Notes: generated by a model not told the origin, from the letters alone. DNA of 64,000 bases from an uncultured Clostridium sp. (GCA_900547475.1 URGW01000006.1:52003-116002), one strand, 5' to 3'; positions 9,289 through 17,392 are shown, counted from the stretch's first letter. A program made the numbers and translations.

Positions 9289-9750
9289 TTAACAGTGTTC
9301 TTCAACTGCTAAAGCTGTAATTTGTCCACTAACAGTTGTTCCAATTTGTGCTAAAGTTGCATTTGAAATTTCTAGTGTATAGGTACAGCATTCACAGCAT
9401 ACACTACAATCACAAATTTGGAATTCAAATGATTTTCCTGATAAAGCATTAATTAATGAACTTGAAGTATAAGATCCACCTACATATTGAGAGCAACCAT
9501 CAGAGCAACATTTTTTTACTCTAAAAGTTATGCTTGTTAATACATCTAATGGAGCACTTATTAAGGCAGTAATACGAAGTAACACCTTAGGATTTTTTAA
9601 GCACTTTGTGTTTAATGTTACACTTGCTACTGAGAATGGATTTCTTATACTAGCTCCTGCTAAATCTAATATAGGTAATGGACCTGCAGATCCACAACCA
9701 CAATTTAATACGGACTTTCCTGGTTTTTTTATTTCACATAAAGAGTTCAT
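9289..9750 (-). CDS. DUF4489 family protein, copy 2
   Basis: A 153-residue protein, second gene of a two-gene minus-strand operon, 34 nt after the first. It has the DUF4489 pattern: a short leader, GKSVLNCGCGSAGPLPILDLAGASI, a beta-rich middle with FRVKKCCSDGCSQYVGGSY, a cysteine cluster ICDCSVCCECCTY, and the end TLEISNATLAQIGTTVSGQITALAVEEHC. The family is known from clostridia and has no established function. About half the residues match the upstream copy, so the pair is a tandem duplication. The cysteine load and the sporulation-type promoter of the operon suggest a disulfide-linked spore-surface protein. The GGAGG site 7 nt before ATG supports the start. Confidence 0.8.
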   Translation of the reverse strand: MNSLCEIKKPGKSVLNCGCGSAGPLPILDLAGASIRNPFSVASVTLNTKCLKNPKVLLRITALISAPLDVLTSITFRVKKCCSDGCSQYVGGSYTSSSLINALSGKSFEFQICDCSVCCECCTYTLEISNATLAQIGTTVSGQITALAVEEHC

Positions 9751-9784
9751 AAGATTACCTCCAAATTTAATATCTAAGCAAAGC

Positions 9785-10288
9785 TTAGCAAGATTTTTCT
9801 ACGGCTAAAGCAGAAATAGTACCACTAACTGTTGTTCCTGCTACTAATAAGCTTGCATTAGATATTTCTACAGAGTAAGTTGCACATCCACAACATTCTC
9901 CGCAGTCGCAGAATTGGAAAGAGAATGATTCACTATGCAAAACATCAATTGCATCACTATAGTTATAGCTTCCACCAACATATTGAGAGCATCCGTTGAT
10001 GCATCTTACTAGTCTAAATGTTATATTTGGAAAAACTCCTGCTGGAACATTAATTAATGCAGTAAAGTTAATTAATACAGTTGGACAGTGCATTCCTCTT
10101 GTATCAATAGATGTGCTTGCAACTGAATAAGGATTTACTATACTAGCACCAGTTAAATCTAATACTGGTAAAGGTCCAGCAGCACCACAGCCACAACTTA
10201 ATATAGATTTTCCAGGTTTAGGACATGAACATTGTTCATTACAACCTTTTTTACACATACAGCTATTGTTATTATTATTATTTAACAT
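9785..10288 (-). CDS. DUF4489 family protein, copy 1
   Basis: A 167-residue protein that differs from copy 2 mainly by a longer N-terminus with a run of Asn (LNNNNNNSCMCKKGCNEQCSCPKPGKS). The conserved core follows: SCGCGAAGPLPVLDLTGASIVNP, FRLVRCINGCSQYVGGSYNYSD, FQFCDCGECCGCATYSVEISNASL and VSGTISALAVEKSC. It leads the operon and has a GGAGG ribosome site plus a sigma-K-like promoter at 10350-10376. No export signal is present. The Asn/Cys-rich N-terminus resembles self-assembling or cross-linked coat proteins in composition only. Function unknown. Confidence 0.8.
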   Translation of the reverse strand: MLNNNNNNSCMCKKGCNEQCSCPKPGKSILSCGCGAAGPLPVLDLTGASIVNPYSVASTSIDTRGMHCPTVLINFTALINVPAGVFPNITFRLVRCINGCSQYVGGSYNYSDAIDVLHSESFSFQFCDCGECCGCATYSVEISNASLLVAGTTVSGTISALAVEKSC

Positions 10289-10349
10289 AATTTTCCTCCA
10301 AAGTTTGTATTTTTTAGGATTTATTAAAGAAATATATCTTCCTCAATTT

Positions 10350-10376
10350 TATAATATGTACTTATAGACAAATGGT
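10350..10376 (-). promoter_or_regulatory. Sigma-K-like promoter for the DUF4489 operon
   Basis: Minus strand: AC (plus 10375-10376), exactly 16 nt, then CATATTATA (plus 10350-10358), matching AC-N16-CATAnnaTA. It is 62 nt upstream of the copy-1 start. Confidence 0.65.
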
Positions 10377-10512
10377 GATAAAACATAAATCATTTCTAGA
10401 CATATTTTTACAAATTATAATAGGATTAAATATAATTTATTTAATTGGATTATAATAAAATACAAATTTTATTATAATTATTTAAACTTGCAAACTAAAA
10501 CTAGAAAAGGAA

Positions 10513-10539
10513 ACTTAGCTATTTAAAAATCATAATATG
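10513..10539 (+). promoter_or_regulatory. Sigma-K-like promoter for the second Cys-rich paralogue
   Basis: AC (10513-10514), 16 nt, CATAATATG (10531-10539). The surrounding bases (AAAGGAAAC, TAGCTAT, AATCATAATAT, AAGTAAAAAA, ATTGTCT) repeat those upstream of 7042 almost base for base, so the whole promoter region was duplicated together with the gene. Confidence 0.65.
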
Positions 10540-10596
10540 AAGTAAAAAATTAAAATTATTGTCTTATTAACTTTATAAATTATAAGGAGGTAAATA

Positions 10597-11433
10597 ATGT
10601 TATATAAGAGGAAAGTTATTAATGACTATCCAAATCATTATAAAGAAGTTGCCTTTAAAGATAGATGTAATTTAGAAAGTAACTATAGTTTAATATTTGA
10701 GGATGCAGATATTTATCAAGCTGAATGTATTAAAGTAATAAATGAAAAAATAATTGATTATATTACAGTAGAAGATTTTAAATATAAGGTTGAAGAAAAA
10801 GGAGAGTTTAAAATAGTTAATTCATTTACTTATAAATATAATGAAGATGATTCTATATTCATAGATAAAATAAGTATAAATTATGATTTTATAGGAATGC
10901 TAGATGTTGAAAAGGAAGAATTAGTAGATTTAGAAAAAGTAACTTTTTCAGCAAAATCAGAAACAGGATATAAGTCTTGTGAAAAAACTTTTTATGATAA
11001 ATTCACAGCAAATGTTTGTGCTAGCAAAAATTGTTTTAGAAGAGGCAAAAATAATGAAGTAAAATCTAGAATTTTAGAAAATGAAGCACAGTTTTATGTA
11101 TGTAATTTACAAGTAACCTTATCTGGAACAATAGGAAAGCAAGAGTTTAAAGCTATTTCTAGTACTACACCCTATACAGGAATTATATTTGAAGATGATG
11201 GTTTAGATTTTTACGGTAATATATATTTACCAAAAGAATATAAAAAAGTAACTATACATGAAGAATATGATGGATTTTTAACTTCTGAATGTGCAATTGC
11301 AGATAGTAAATATGATTTTTCTAGTGATACATTTACAGCTTCAGTAGAATTTTTATTAGAAGTTAAAAAAACTATATATTCAACAGTAAATGAAAAAATG
11401 GACATTTTTACTATATCTGACTTATATAATTAA
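10597..11433 (+). CDS. Cys-containing spore-type protein, shorter paralogue
   Basis: A 278-residue paralogue of the protein at 7042. It keeps the same order of blocks: AECIKVINEKIIDYITVEDFKYKVEEKG, SRILENEAQFYVCNLQVTLSGTIG, TTPYTGIIFEDDGLDFYGNIYLPK, HEEYDGFLTSECA, YSTVNEKMDIFTIS. It stops right after the last block and so lacks the acidic Cys-rich tail. Several N-terminal cysteines are also gone. AAGGAGG lies 7 nt before ATG. Same promoter type as its paralogue. I do not recognise the family and infer a spore outer-layer role from context only. Confidence 0.65.
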   Translation: MLYKRKVINDYPNHYKEVAFKDRCNLESNYSLIFEDADIYQAECIKVINEKIIDYITVEDFKYKVEEKGEFKIVNSFTYKYNEDDSIFIDKISINYDFIGMLDVEKEELVDLEKVTFSAKSETGYKSCEKTFYDKFTANVCASKNCFRRGKNNEVKSRILENEAQFYVCNLQVTLSGTIGKQEFKAISSTTPYTGIIFEDDGLDFYGNIYLPKEYKKVTIHEEYDGFLTSECAIADSKYDFSSDTFTASVEFLLEVKKTIYSTVNEKMDIFTISDLYN

Positions 11434-11546
11434 AATGATATAATAATACTTAATAAAATAGAGAATTTAAAAAATAATTATTACACATATGTACATTAAA
11501 AAATAATTTAAATGAAGTTAAAATATGAGTAAGGATTAAAAGGTAT

Positions 11547-11581
11547 AAAAATACCACATATCAAAGATAGGTGGTATTTTT
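11547..11581. terminator. Bidirectional terminator
   Basis: Inverted repeat AAAAATACCAC / GTGGTATTTTT with a 13-nt loop; A-run on one side and T-run on the other. It separates the convergent genes ending at 11433 (+) and 11596 (-). Confidence 0.85.
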
Positions 11582-11595
11582 ATTTAATTGTAAAA

Positions 11596-12228
11596 CTAAG
11601 AAATAATTTTATTAAATAAGTGTATATCTTTATTAAAGACAATTAGGAAAATACGAGAAACCATATAACTATGCAATGCAACGCCTAAAAGAATCATAAA
11701 TAAAAATACTATTGGAAAATAAAAAGTTGTAAACAATACAGATACTCCAAATAAAGTAATAAGTATGCTATAAGGAAGATTTTTAAGTGAAATAATGAAG
11801 CAATACTTAAAAATATTTAATATAGAACATTTGGTTTTTGTTAGTATTGGAAATATATATGGAGTGACTAATAAAAAAATAAGTAAAGAAAAAAATATAA
11901 ACGGTAAAGTGAAGTAAGAGAGTGATAAACCACACTTTAACCAAAAAACTAAGTTAACTCCTAAAGCTATAGATATTATCAGAATAATTAACCATATTAT
12001 TGTTGCCTTTTTGAAATTTTCCTTAAATGATTTAAAGAATAGCTTTATTAAACTTCCTTCTTCATTATTGACAAGTTTTAAATTAACAGAATATAAAGCT
12101 GTAGTTGTTGCCCCTATTGTTATTATAGGAATACTACAAAATATCCATAAAATATTTAAAATAAATAAATCAGCAATTTTATTCATAAACTTAGAAAAAC
12201 CACCATCTGGATTAAAGATATTTACCAT
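11596..12228 (-). CDS. YesL-like membrane protein (DUF624)
   Basis: About 210 residues with five or so hydrophobic helices. The N-terminal MVNIFNPDGGFSKFMNKIADLFILNILWIFCSIPIITIGATTTALY is typical of the YesL/DUF624 family. The ORF could begin 7 codons earlier, but AGGAGGGG lies just before this ATG and covers the region between the two, so this start is chosen. YesL-type proteins are often encoded near carbohydrate-uptake genes; their role is unsettled. Here the gene stands alone between a sporulation-type region and a small exported protein. Confidence 0.8.
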   Translation of the reverse strand: MVNIFNPDGGFSKFMNKIADLFILNILWIFCSIPIITIGATTTALYSVNLKLVNNEEGSLIKLFFKSFKENFKKATIIWLIILIISIALGVNLVFWLKCGLSLSYFTLPFIFFSLLIFLLVTPYIFPILTKTKCSILNIFKYCFIISLKNLPYSILITLFGVSVLFTTFYFPIVFLFMILLGVALHSYMVSRIFLIVFNKDIHLFNKIIS

Positions 12229-12432
12229 AAAACCCCTCCTAATTTCCATATATATCTAATTTTATAATACAGTATGTAAATGATTAAATCAATGATATTA
12301 AACAATATAAAAAGAGAATTAACAGTTTTTTTAGAAGCAATAAAAATATTTATATTTCTATTAAAATGAATATTTATTATTTCTTAGAAGAATAATAGTA
12401 TTATTGATTAAATTTAACTAAGGAGGATATTT

Positions 12433-12837
12433 ATGAAGTATAAGAGAATATTAGTATTAACTTTATTATTTCTATTAATATGTAGTTGTAATGTTTTTGC
12501 AGGTAAGAGACCAGAACCTAATGCAATTTTTATGGGAGAGGTAGAAGAAGTTCAAAGAAATGAGAATGATAATACTTTAAATATAAAAGTTAAAGGATAT
12601 CTTAAGGGGGTTACAGTAAAGGATCAACAATTAATAGCGGTTGTAGATAATGAAACATTAATAATTCCAAATGAATGTCCAAAGGAAGGTGAAGAAATAG
12701 ATATTAAAAAAGTTGATCTTAAAGAGTTTAAGGTAGAAAAGGGTGACGTGGTATTTTTTGTATTAAGTGAAGCTATGACAAAATCAAATCCACCTCAAGC
12801 CTCAGCTAAGGCTATTCAAGTTACATATAAAAAATAA
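12433..12837 (+). CDS. Small exported protein
   Basis: A 134-residue protein with a clear N-terminal export signal (MKYKRILVLTLLFLLICSC). Processing is ambiguous: the Cys in LICSC could be a lipobox, but VFA followed by GKRPEP is a good signal peptidase I site. The mature part of about 110 residues is beta-rich and charged (FMGEVEEVQRNENDN, TLNIKVKGYLKGVTV, LIIPNECPKEGEEIDI, VEKGDVVFFVLSEAM), compatible with an OB-like small barrel. I do not recognise a named family. AAGGAGG ribosome site is 8 nt upstream. Confidence 0.7.
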   Translation: MKYKRILVLTLLFLLICSCNVFAGKRPEPNAIFMGEVEEVQRNENDNTLNIKVKGYLKGVTVKDQQLIAVVDNETLIIPNECPKEGEEIDIKKVDLKEFKVEKGDVVFFVLSEAMTKSNPPQASAKAIQVTYKK

Positions 12838-12842
12838 AATTT

Positions 12843-12889
12843 ATTTACTACATCTTATATAAATATACTTTATGTGAGATGTAGTAAAT
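12843..12889. repeat. Long inverted repeat downstream of the small exported gene
   Basis: Perfect 13-bp arms ATTTACTACATCT (12843-12855) and AGATGTAGTAAAT (12877-12889) with a 21-nt loop. It could end the upstream transcript, though no T-run follows. Confidence 0.6.
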
Positions 12890-13073
12890 ATGTAACATAA
12901 TTAAGTATATTTACGTAATATATATTAAGATTTATTTTATCGATTGTACAAAAATATAAGAGTTTAGACTTTTATGATTGTTGAATTATAAATTTTAATT
13001 TAACAATAAATATTTAAGTTAAGTAATTATAATTTAATATTATCTTCCGTATTGTAATAAAAAATTTTTATAG

Positions 13074-13182
13074 AAAAGGGGCTGTTGCACTAAAAAAATT
13101 TATACAGAATATATTGTTTTTATAATTAAAAATCAAGGCAATATATTGTAGTATTTATTCTTAATGCAACAGCCCCCTTTTT
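13074..13182. mobile_element. MITE-like hairpin element
   Basis: About 109 bp flanked by inverted repeats GGGGCTGTTGCA (13078-13089) and TGCAACAGCCCC (13165-13176), extended by A- and T-runs. A second inner inverted repeat AATATATTG / CAATATATT lies inside, so the whole segment can fold on itself. No coding capacity. The ends resemble the terminal repeats of some clostridial DDE insertion sequences, so it may be a non-autonomous derivative. No clear target-site duplication was found. The stretch 12890-13073 holds no gene and nothing else notable. Confidence 0.5.
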
Positions 13183-13250
13183 ATTGTTAAATAAAAACCC
13201 TCGGATTGTCCGAGGGTCCCAATAAGCTTTAGCGGAGTGATAATGAAAAT

Positions 13251-13307
13251 CCTCCATTGTATAATTATATTGCGGTCTGCCAACTGCAAATAAAAATGCA
13301 AGGGAGG
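13251..13307 (+). promoter_or_regulatory. Stem that can hide the tnpA ribosome site
   Basis: AATCCTCC (13248-13255) is complementary to the tnpA ribosome-binding GGAGGAAT (13303-13310). Pairing would close the Shine-Dalgarno region. IS200 elements are known to limit transposase translation with a 5' stem-loop of this sort. Confidence 0.5.
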
Positions 13308-13314
13308 AATTGTC

Positions 13315-13767
13315 ATGAACGACATACATAGTTTATCACACACGAAATGGTGTTGCAAATACCATGTTGTATTTGCTCCAAAGTATAGAAGAAAGGCCTT
13401 TTATGGTGCAAGAAGACTTGAAATAGGTGCAATATTGAGGAATTTATGTGAATGGAAAGGGATAAATATATTAGAAGCGGAAGTATGTATAGATCATGTA
13501 CATATGCTAATAGAAATACCGCCGAAAATGTCTGTATCAGGATTTATGGGATTTTTAAAAGGAAAAAGTAGTCAGATGATATATGAAAAGTGGGGAAATG
13601 CAAGATTTAAGTATAGGAACAGAAGTTTTTGGTGCAGAGGATATTATGTTGATACAGTTGGAAAAAATACAAAAATAATAAAAGAGTATATAGCAAATCA
13701 GTTAAAAGAAGATCAAGCAAGCGATCAATTAGCATTTGATATGGACGACCCTTTTAAGGGTAACTAA
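13315..13767 (+). CDS. tnpA: IS200-type transposase, Y1 HUH
   Basis: A 150-residue single-strand transposase, usual length for IS200. The HUH motif is His61-Val-His63 in IDHVHMLIEIPP; the nucleophilic Tyr is Tyr110 or Tyr111 in RGYYVDTVGKN. Also typical are the start HTKWCCKYHVVFAPKYRRK and SGFMGFLKGKSSQMIYEKW. The frame is intact, so the element may be active. GGGAGGAATTGTC precedes ATG. Confidence 0.93.
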   Translation: MNDIHSLSHTKWCCKYHVVFAPKYRRKAFYGARRLEIGAILRNLCEWKGINILEAEVCIDHVHMLIEIPPKMSVSGFMGFLKGKSSQMIYEKWGNARFKYRNRSFWCRGYYVDTVGKNTKIIKEYIANQLKEDQASDQLAFDMDDPFKGN

Positions 13768-13872
13768 TGGAATAGTGCACGTGGCAGACTGTTTTACGTC
13801 TTGAGGACGTTGCTTTGGGAGCAGGGCTATGCCCGCAAAGGGAAAACCACTAGTTTAACTAGTGGATTTTTA

Positions 13873-16290
13873 TTATATATTATGTGAAATATTGTTTTGG
13901 ATGAGCTTAACGAATGTATCTGGAGTTACAATTCTAACTTTAGGATTTTTATTTAATTTAGTTATGACATCATTAACATTATCCATTGTATTACTCCAAA
14001 CATGAACATATACAAAGGTATAAGAGTTTGGATCTTTAATATTTGTATATCCTAAATTAATTCTATCGTTAATATTAGAAATCAATTGATTTCCATCTTC
14101 TATACCAGCCCAAAGTAAATCTCGGCAAGAAATTATAGGTTTATCATTAGACCAAATTATTTTTCCCTTATAGGCATTATTTATATCATAATTCAAGTAA
14201 AAAAGAGCATCTATATTAGAATTACAAGTATATTTATCCCATAAATCTTTATTATAAAAAGTTTCATCATCAAGAATTAACACAGAATGCTCATCAACAT
14301 TTTTCATATACTCATTAAGTCGTTTAGTATAATCAATTAATTTTTCAGGAGGATATTTACTAGGATATATGTAGCCATTACCAGAGGGGGAAACTATATA
14401 ATTATCACTATATTTTGAGGAACTTGCATATTCATAATATTTATTGAAGACTGTAGGAGCTAAATAATATAATGAAGGGCTTAAAGACCATCCTAAATTA
14501 AAACTACCTCTATAGAGAGAGCCAAACCAGTTTTTTGCATTGAAATTACTTCCTAGAAGCCATTGTTGATTATCACCATCAGACATTACAAAAGTAACAT
14601 AATGAACTTCATCCTCTTCAATTAATTTTTCAGTGGTGTTTTGAGTCTTAGGAGTTGAAGGATAAGAGCTTAACACTGAAAGATTATAAGACCAATCTGC
14701 CGCAATCATATCAATTCCAAATTTAGAAGCAATTGAAACATTAGTATGTTCATCAGGTCCCCAGCCTAATACTCGTCCTCCATCATCCATAGAACTAAAA
14801 ATAGCCTCTCTTAAAGTACTATCATTTATATCATCCTCATAAAAAATTAATGACTTTGAAAGAATTGCATAGTCCCTTAATGACATATATTTGTCGCTAG
14901 GTAATTCTATTACTGTTGAGTGATTTAAGCCAGAATTCCAAAGGTTATTAAATGCCCAATATTTATCGGTTCCTTTACAATCTTCAATCATGGTTGTTAT
15001 GCCATGATTATTTAATATAGCTTCTATAGATTCATCAATAGCTATGGAATTTTTTAAAGATGCAAGAGTACAAGCGTTATTTATTGAGTCTTCTTTTACA
15101 CTACTGTATAAAACATATCCATCAACTTCAGATTTAAATTTATCCACAAGTTGCCATGGATCTTTAACTGTTTTATATTTAACTTTATAATTTTTATTTA
15201 AATCTTCAAGCCATATTTTATAATCTGGTTCATTAGAACTTAGAATATAAATTTGATCTTCAGATTTTGATGATATAAGTCCCTGAAGAGTGACTAACAT
15301 TGTTTGCTCTGCATTAGTCATATTACTATCAGATATAACATACAGAAATCTGGGGGTTATATTACCTTTTATATAGGAGTCATTTTTATTTATAGAAGTA
15401 TTACAATTACAACTTATTAAGTTATTAGTTATAATTGGAGAAAATGTAGATTTATGATTTGTATATTTATTATAAAAATTACTTAGGAAATCATATCTTT
15501 TACCTATATAAAAATCTATAGAGTCCTTTTGTGAAATTCCTGATAGCAATATTTGACGTCCAATAATGTCAGGTAAGCTAACATCATTACCATTTTTAAG
15601 AATGTCATACATTATCATAAAGGTTGTTGTTCTACCAATTCCAGCTTTACAATGAAAATGAAACCATGCATTTTCAGGAGCATTGTTAACAACATCAATA
15701 AAATAATCAACCATATCTTCATTTGGAAGATTTCCATCTGTTACAGGAATTCTAATATAAGATATATTATTTAACTCTGTTAATTCAGCTTCATTTTTAA
15801 CTGAAGTAGGTGTAATTGTCTTTTTATTGTTATATAGAGTTAGTGGTTTATTTAATTTAATAGAAGATAAGTCTTTATCTTCTTTTTCAATAACTTCATT
15901 TAAAGTAAGTCCAGAATTTGCACTATTGTTTGAATTTGCAAAACTAATGGCAATATCATTAATAAATCCATGGGACTCCTGTCTTAAATCAATATCTATT
16001 ATAGGAAGTTCAGTATCAATATTTTCAATTAATAAAGATAAATTAGCAGGGGTAAATTGACCACTTCCAGATATATTAAGTTTTTCTAAGCCATTTATAT
16101 TTAATGATTTAAGGGCAGAGGCCTTTGATATATCAGTGGTTTTTCGGAAATTAATTGGTAGTGAAGTGGAGTTGGATGAATCTTGAACAATATTAACATC
16201 TGATAGAGCGTTAATTGGAAGTGAAACTGTTGTTAGTAATATTATAGTAGTTAATAAAAAAATAAAGAAAAGTTTAATATTTTTTTTCAT
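13873..16290 (-). CDS. PTP-like phytase/GxGYxYP fusion protein, exported
   Basis: An 805-residue secreted protein with a signal peptide at 1-29. Residues about 50-280 form a Cys-phosphatase domain like the PTP-type phytases: the P-loop is WFHFHCKAGIGRTT with Cys214 and the Arg five residues later, preceded by an SYIRIPVTDGNLPN segment. After a spacer with CNCN, residues about 310-800 match the GxGYxYP putative glycoside-hydrolase region: RFLYVISDSNM, FVMSDGDNQQWLLG, then SPSGNGYIYPSKYP with the signature GNGYIYP at 637-643. The substrate is not known. The linkage suggests a phosphorylated carbohydrate or inositol phosphate outside the cell, which is inference. The gene ends next to the IS200 right end but appears complete. 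Confidence 0.75.
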   Translation of the reverse strand: MKKNIKLFFIFLLTTIILLTTVSLPINALSDVNIVQDSSNSTSLPINFRKTTDISKASALKSLNINGLEKLNISGSGQFTPANLSLLIENIDTELPIIDIDLRQESHGFINDIAISFANSNNSANSGLTLNEVIEKEDKDLSSIKLNKPLTLYNNKKTITPTSVKNEAELTELNNISYIRIPVTDGNLPNEDMVDYFIDVVNNAPENAWFHFHCKAGIGRTTTFMIMYDILKNGNDVSLPDIIGRQILLSGISQKDSIDFYIGKRYDFLSNFYNKYTNHKSTFSPIITNNLISCNCNTSINKNDSYIKGNITPRFLYVISDSNMTNAEQTMLVTLQGLISSKSEDQIYILSSNEPDYKIWLEDLNKNYKVKYKTVKDPWQLVDKFKSEVDGYVLYSSVKEDSINNACTLASLKNSIAIDESIEAILNNHGITTMIEDCKGTDKYWAFNNLWNSGLNHSTVIELPSDKYMSLRDYAILSKSLIFYEDDINDSTLREAIFSSMDDGGRVLGWGPDEHTNVSIASKFGIDMIAADWSYNLSVLSSYPSTPKTQNTTEKLIEEDEVHYVTFVMSDGDNQQWLLGSNFNAKNWFGSLYRGSFNLGWSLSPSLYYLAPTVFNKYYEYASSSKYSDNYIVSPSGNGYIYPSKYPPEKLIDYTKRLNEYMKNVDEHSVLILDDETFYNKDLWDKYTCNSNIDALFYLNYDINNAYKGKIIWSNDKPIISCRDLLWAGIEDGNQLISNINDRINLGYTNIKDPNSYTFVYVHVWSNTMDNVNDVITKLNKNPKVRIVTPDTFVKLIQNNISHNI

Positions 16291-16392
16291 TAGTATATAC
16301 CCCTTAATTATAATTATTTATTATTTATTAGGATAATCAATGAAAGGTATATTTATGTATAATTTGCCTTGTGTAAATATAGGAAATAAATA

Positions 16393-16428
16393 AAAAACTT
16401 CAATTTGCAATAAATTGAAGTTTTTTTA
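16393..16428. terminator. Terminator of the lipoprotein gene
   Basis: Hairpin AAAACTTCAATTT / AAATTGAAGTTTT with a short loop, A-run and T-run on either side. On the minus strand it follows the lipoprotein stop codon at 16433. Confidence 0.85.
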
Positions 16429-16432
16429 TTCT

Positions 16433-17002
16433 TTATTTTATTCCAAGTTTGTTTTTAGCATCATCAACTAAATTTTTTAAATCTACTCTAGCATCATGTG
16501 CCCCTAATGTTAATGATCTTAAACCTTTTATTACTTCATCTTTAGATAAAGTTGCATAATCTTTTGTTTTTTCGGTAAAAGTTCCAGTATAATCATCAAC
16601 TGCAATAATAGCTTTATCAATAGAAGTTATTACTTCTTGATTATATTTATCAACTTCTGCATTTCCCTTTACAACATTATTTTCTAAGTCTTTCTTAAAA
16701 GCTTCTAAGTTTGTTTTTAACTGATCATAAGAACCATTATATTCAGTTATAAATTCATCATATGTATTATCATATGTAAAATCGTCTACATAAATATCAT
16801 ATGTAGTATCAAGAGTATTATTGTTAAAGTAATGATTATATCTTTCTGTTAAGTAATCATAGTATTCTTGATTAGTAGGTGAATTTTTCTTAGTTGAATC
16901 ATTTGTTGTACTATTATTAGTATTATTATTACGACATCCAATCAGTCCAAATAATAATAAAGATAGTAGTAATAAAGATAATAATTTAAATCTTTTTTTC
17001 AT
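16433..17002 (-). CDS. Putative lipoprotein, unknown function
   Basis: About 189 residues from the Met at 17002, which is preceded by AAGGAG; an in-frame upstream Met at 17065 lacks a ribosome site and would place 21 residues ahead of the export signal. The N-terminus MKKRFKLLSLLLLSLLLFGLIGC is a lipoprotein signal with lipobox LIGC. The mature part has a low-complexity Asn/Thr/Ser linker and then a helical Asp/Lys-rich domain (TNLEAFKKDLENNVVKGNAEVDKYN, ITSIDKAIIAVDDY). I do not recognise the family. Likely outer face of the membrane. Confidence 0.75.
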   Translation of the reverse strand: MKKRFKLLSLLLLSLLLFGLIGCRNNNTNNSTTNDSTKKNSPTNQEYYDYLTERYNHYFNNNTLDTTYDIYVDDFTYDNTYDEFITEYNGSYDQLKTNLEAFKKDLENNVVKGNAEVDKYNQEVITSIDKAIIAVDDYTGTFTEKTKDYATLSKDEVIKGLRSLTLGAHDARVDLKNLVDDAKNKLGIK

Positions 17003-17146
17003 ATAAAACATCTCCTTAAATTTTTTTATATTTATAGTTTGCTTAACATATCTATTTGTATTCATTTAAAATTTTAATAAATATTTAATCATATATTAAA
17101 AAGGAGATATTATAAATTTCTGTGTTAATAAAAAATTAAAAAAATA

Positions 17147-17175
17147 TTGACAAAAAGTAAATACATGTATATTAT
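17147..17175 (+). promoter_or_regulatory. Sigma-A promoter of the lysine transporter operon
   Basis: TTGACA (17147-17152), a 17-nt spacer, TATTAT (17170-17175). It lies directly upstream of the lysine riboswitch. Confidence 0.8.
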
Positions 17176-17211
17176 GGAAACATAAAATTGAATATACACC
17201 TCATTTTATTA

Positions 17212-17392
17212 TGAGGTAGAGGCGCAGAATCTAACAGTTTTTAGTGGAGCTAGAGAAAGTGATGAATCTAGAAAGAAGGAGATTTTGCCGAAGTTTGTAA
17301 TATATCTCGATATTACTTGCTGGGTCTGTAGTTAATAGCTGCAGGACTGTCTTAATAAATTTTCCCAGATTTATTAAGTTGTGCTATCTCAA
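17212..17392 (+). ncRNA. Lysine riboswitch (L box)
   Basis: The consensus segments of the lysine aptamer are present in order: GAGGTAGAGGCGC, GAGAAAG-like AGAGAAAGTGATG, TTGCCGAAG, TTGCTGGGTCTG, GCAGGACTGTC and the closing GTGCTATCTC. P1 is TGAGGTAG (17212-17219) with CTATCTCA (17384-17391). The expression platform follows: GTGCTATCT (17381-17389) can leave P1 to pair with AGATAGCAC (17468-17476), which abuts the terminator. Lysine binding should favour P1 and so termination. The genes controlled are an amino-acid ABC importer, hence probably lysine-specific. Confidence 0.93.

Larger units (their letters stand above)
13190..13872 (+). mobile_element. IS200/IS605-family element (tnpA only)
   Basis: A compact element with one transposase gene and hairpins at each end instead of terminal inverted repeats, as in IS200. 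The left hairpin ACCCTCGG...CCGAGGGT is at 13197-13217. The right hairpin CCACTAG...CTAGTGG is at 13847-13865. Outer limits are approximate because the cleavage tetranucleotides cannot be read with certainty. Between the gene and the right hairpin is a GC-richer structured stretch (CTTTGGG...GCAAAG). No tnpB is present. G+C is higher than in the neighbouring DNA. Confidence 0.8.

Noticed and set aside
9530..9808. 92-codon plus-strand frame
   Set aside because: Antisense of the DUF4489 gene, with no ribosome site or family resemblance.
13074..13182. Rho-independent terminator for the small exported gene
   Set aside because: The stem closes a loop of about 75 nt and lies more than 230 nt after the gene; the transposon-like ends fit better.
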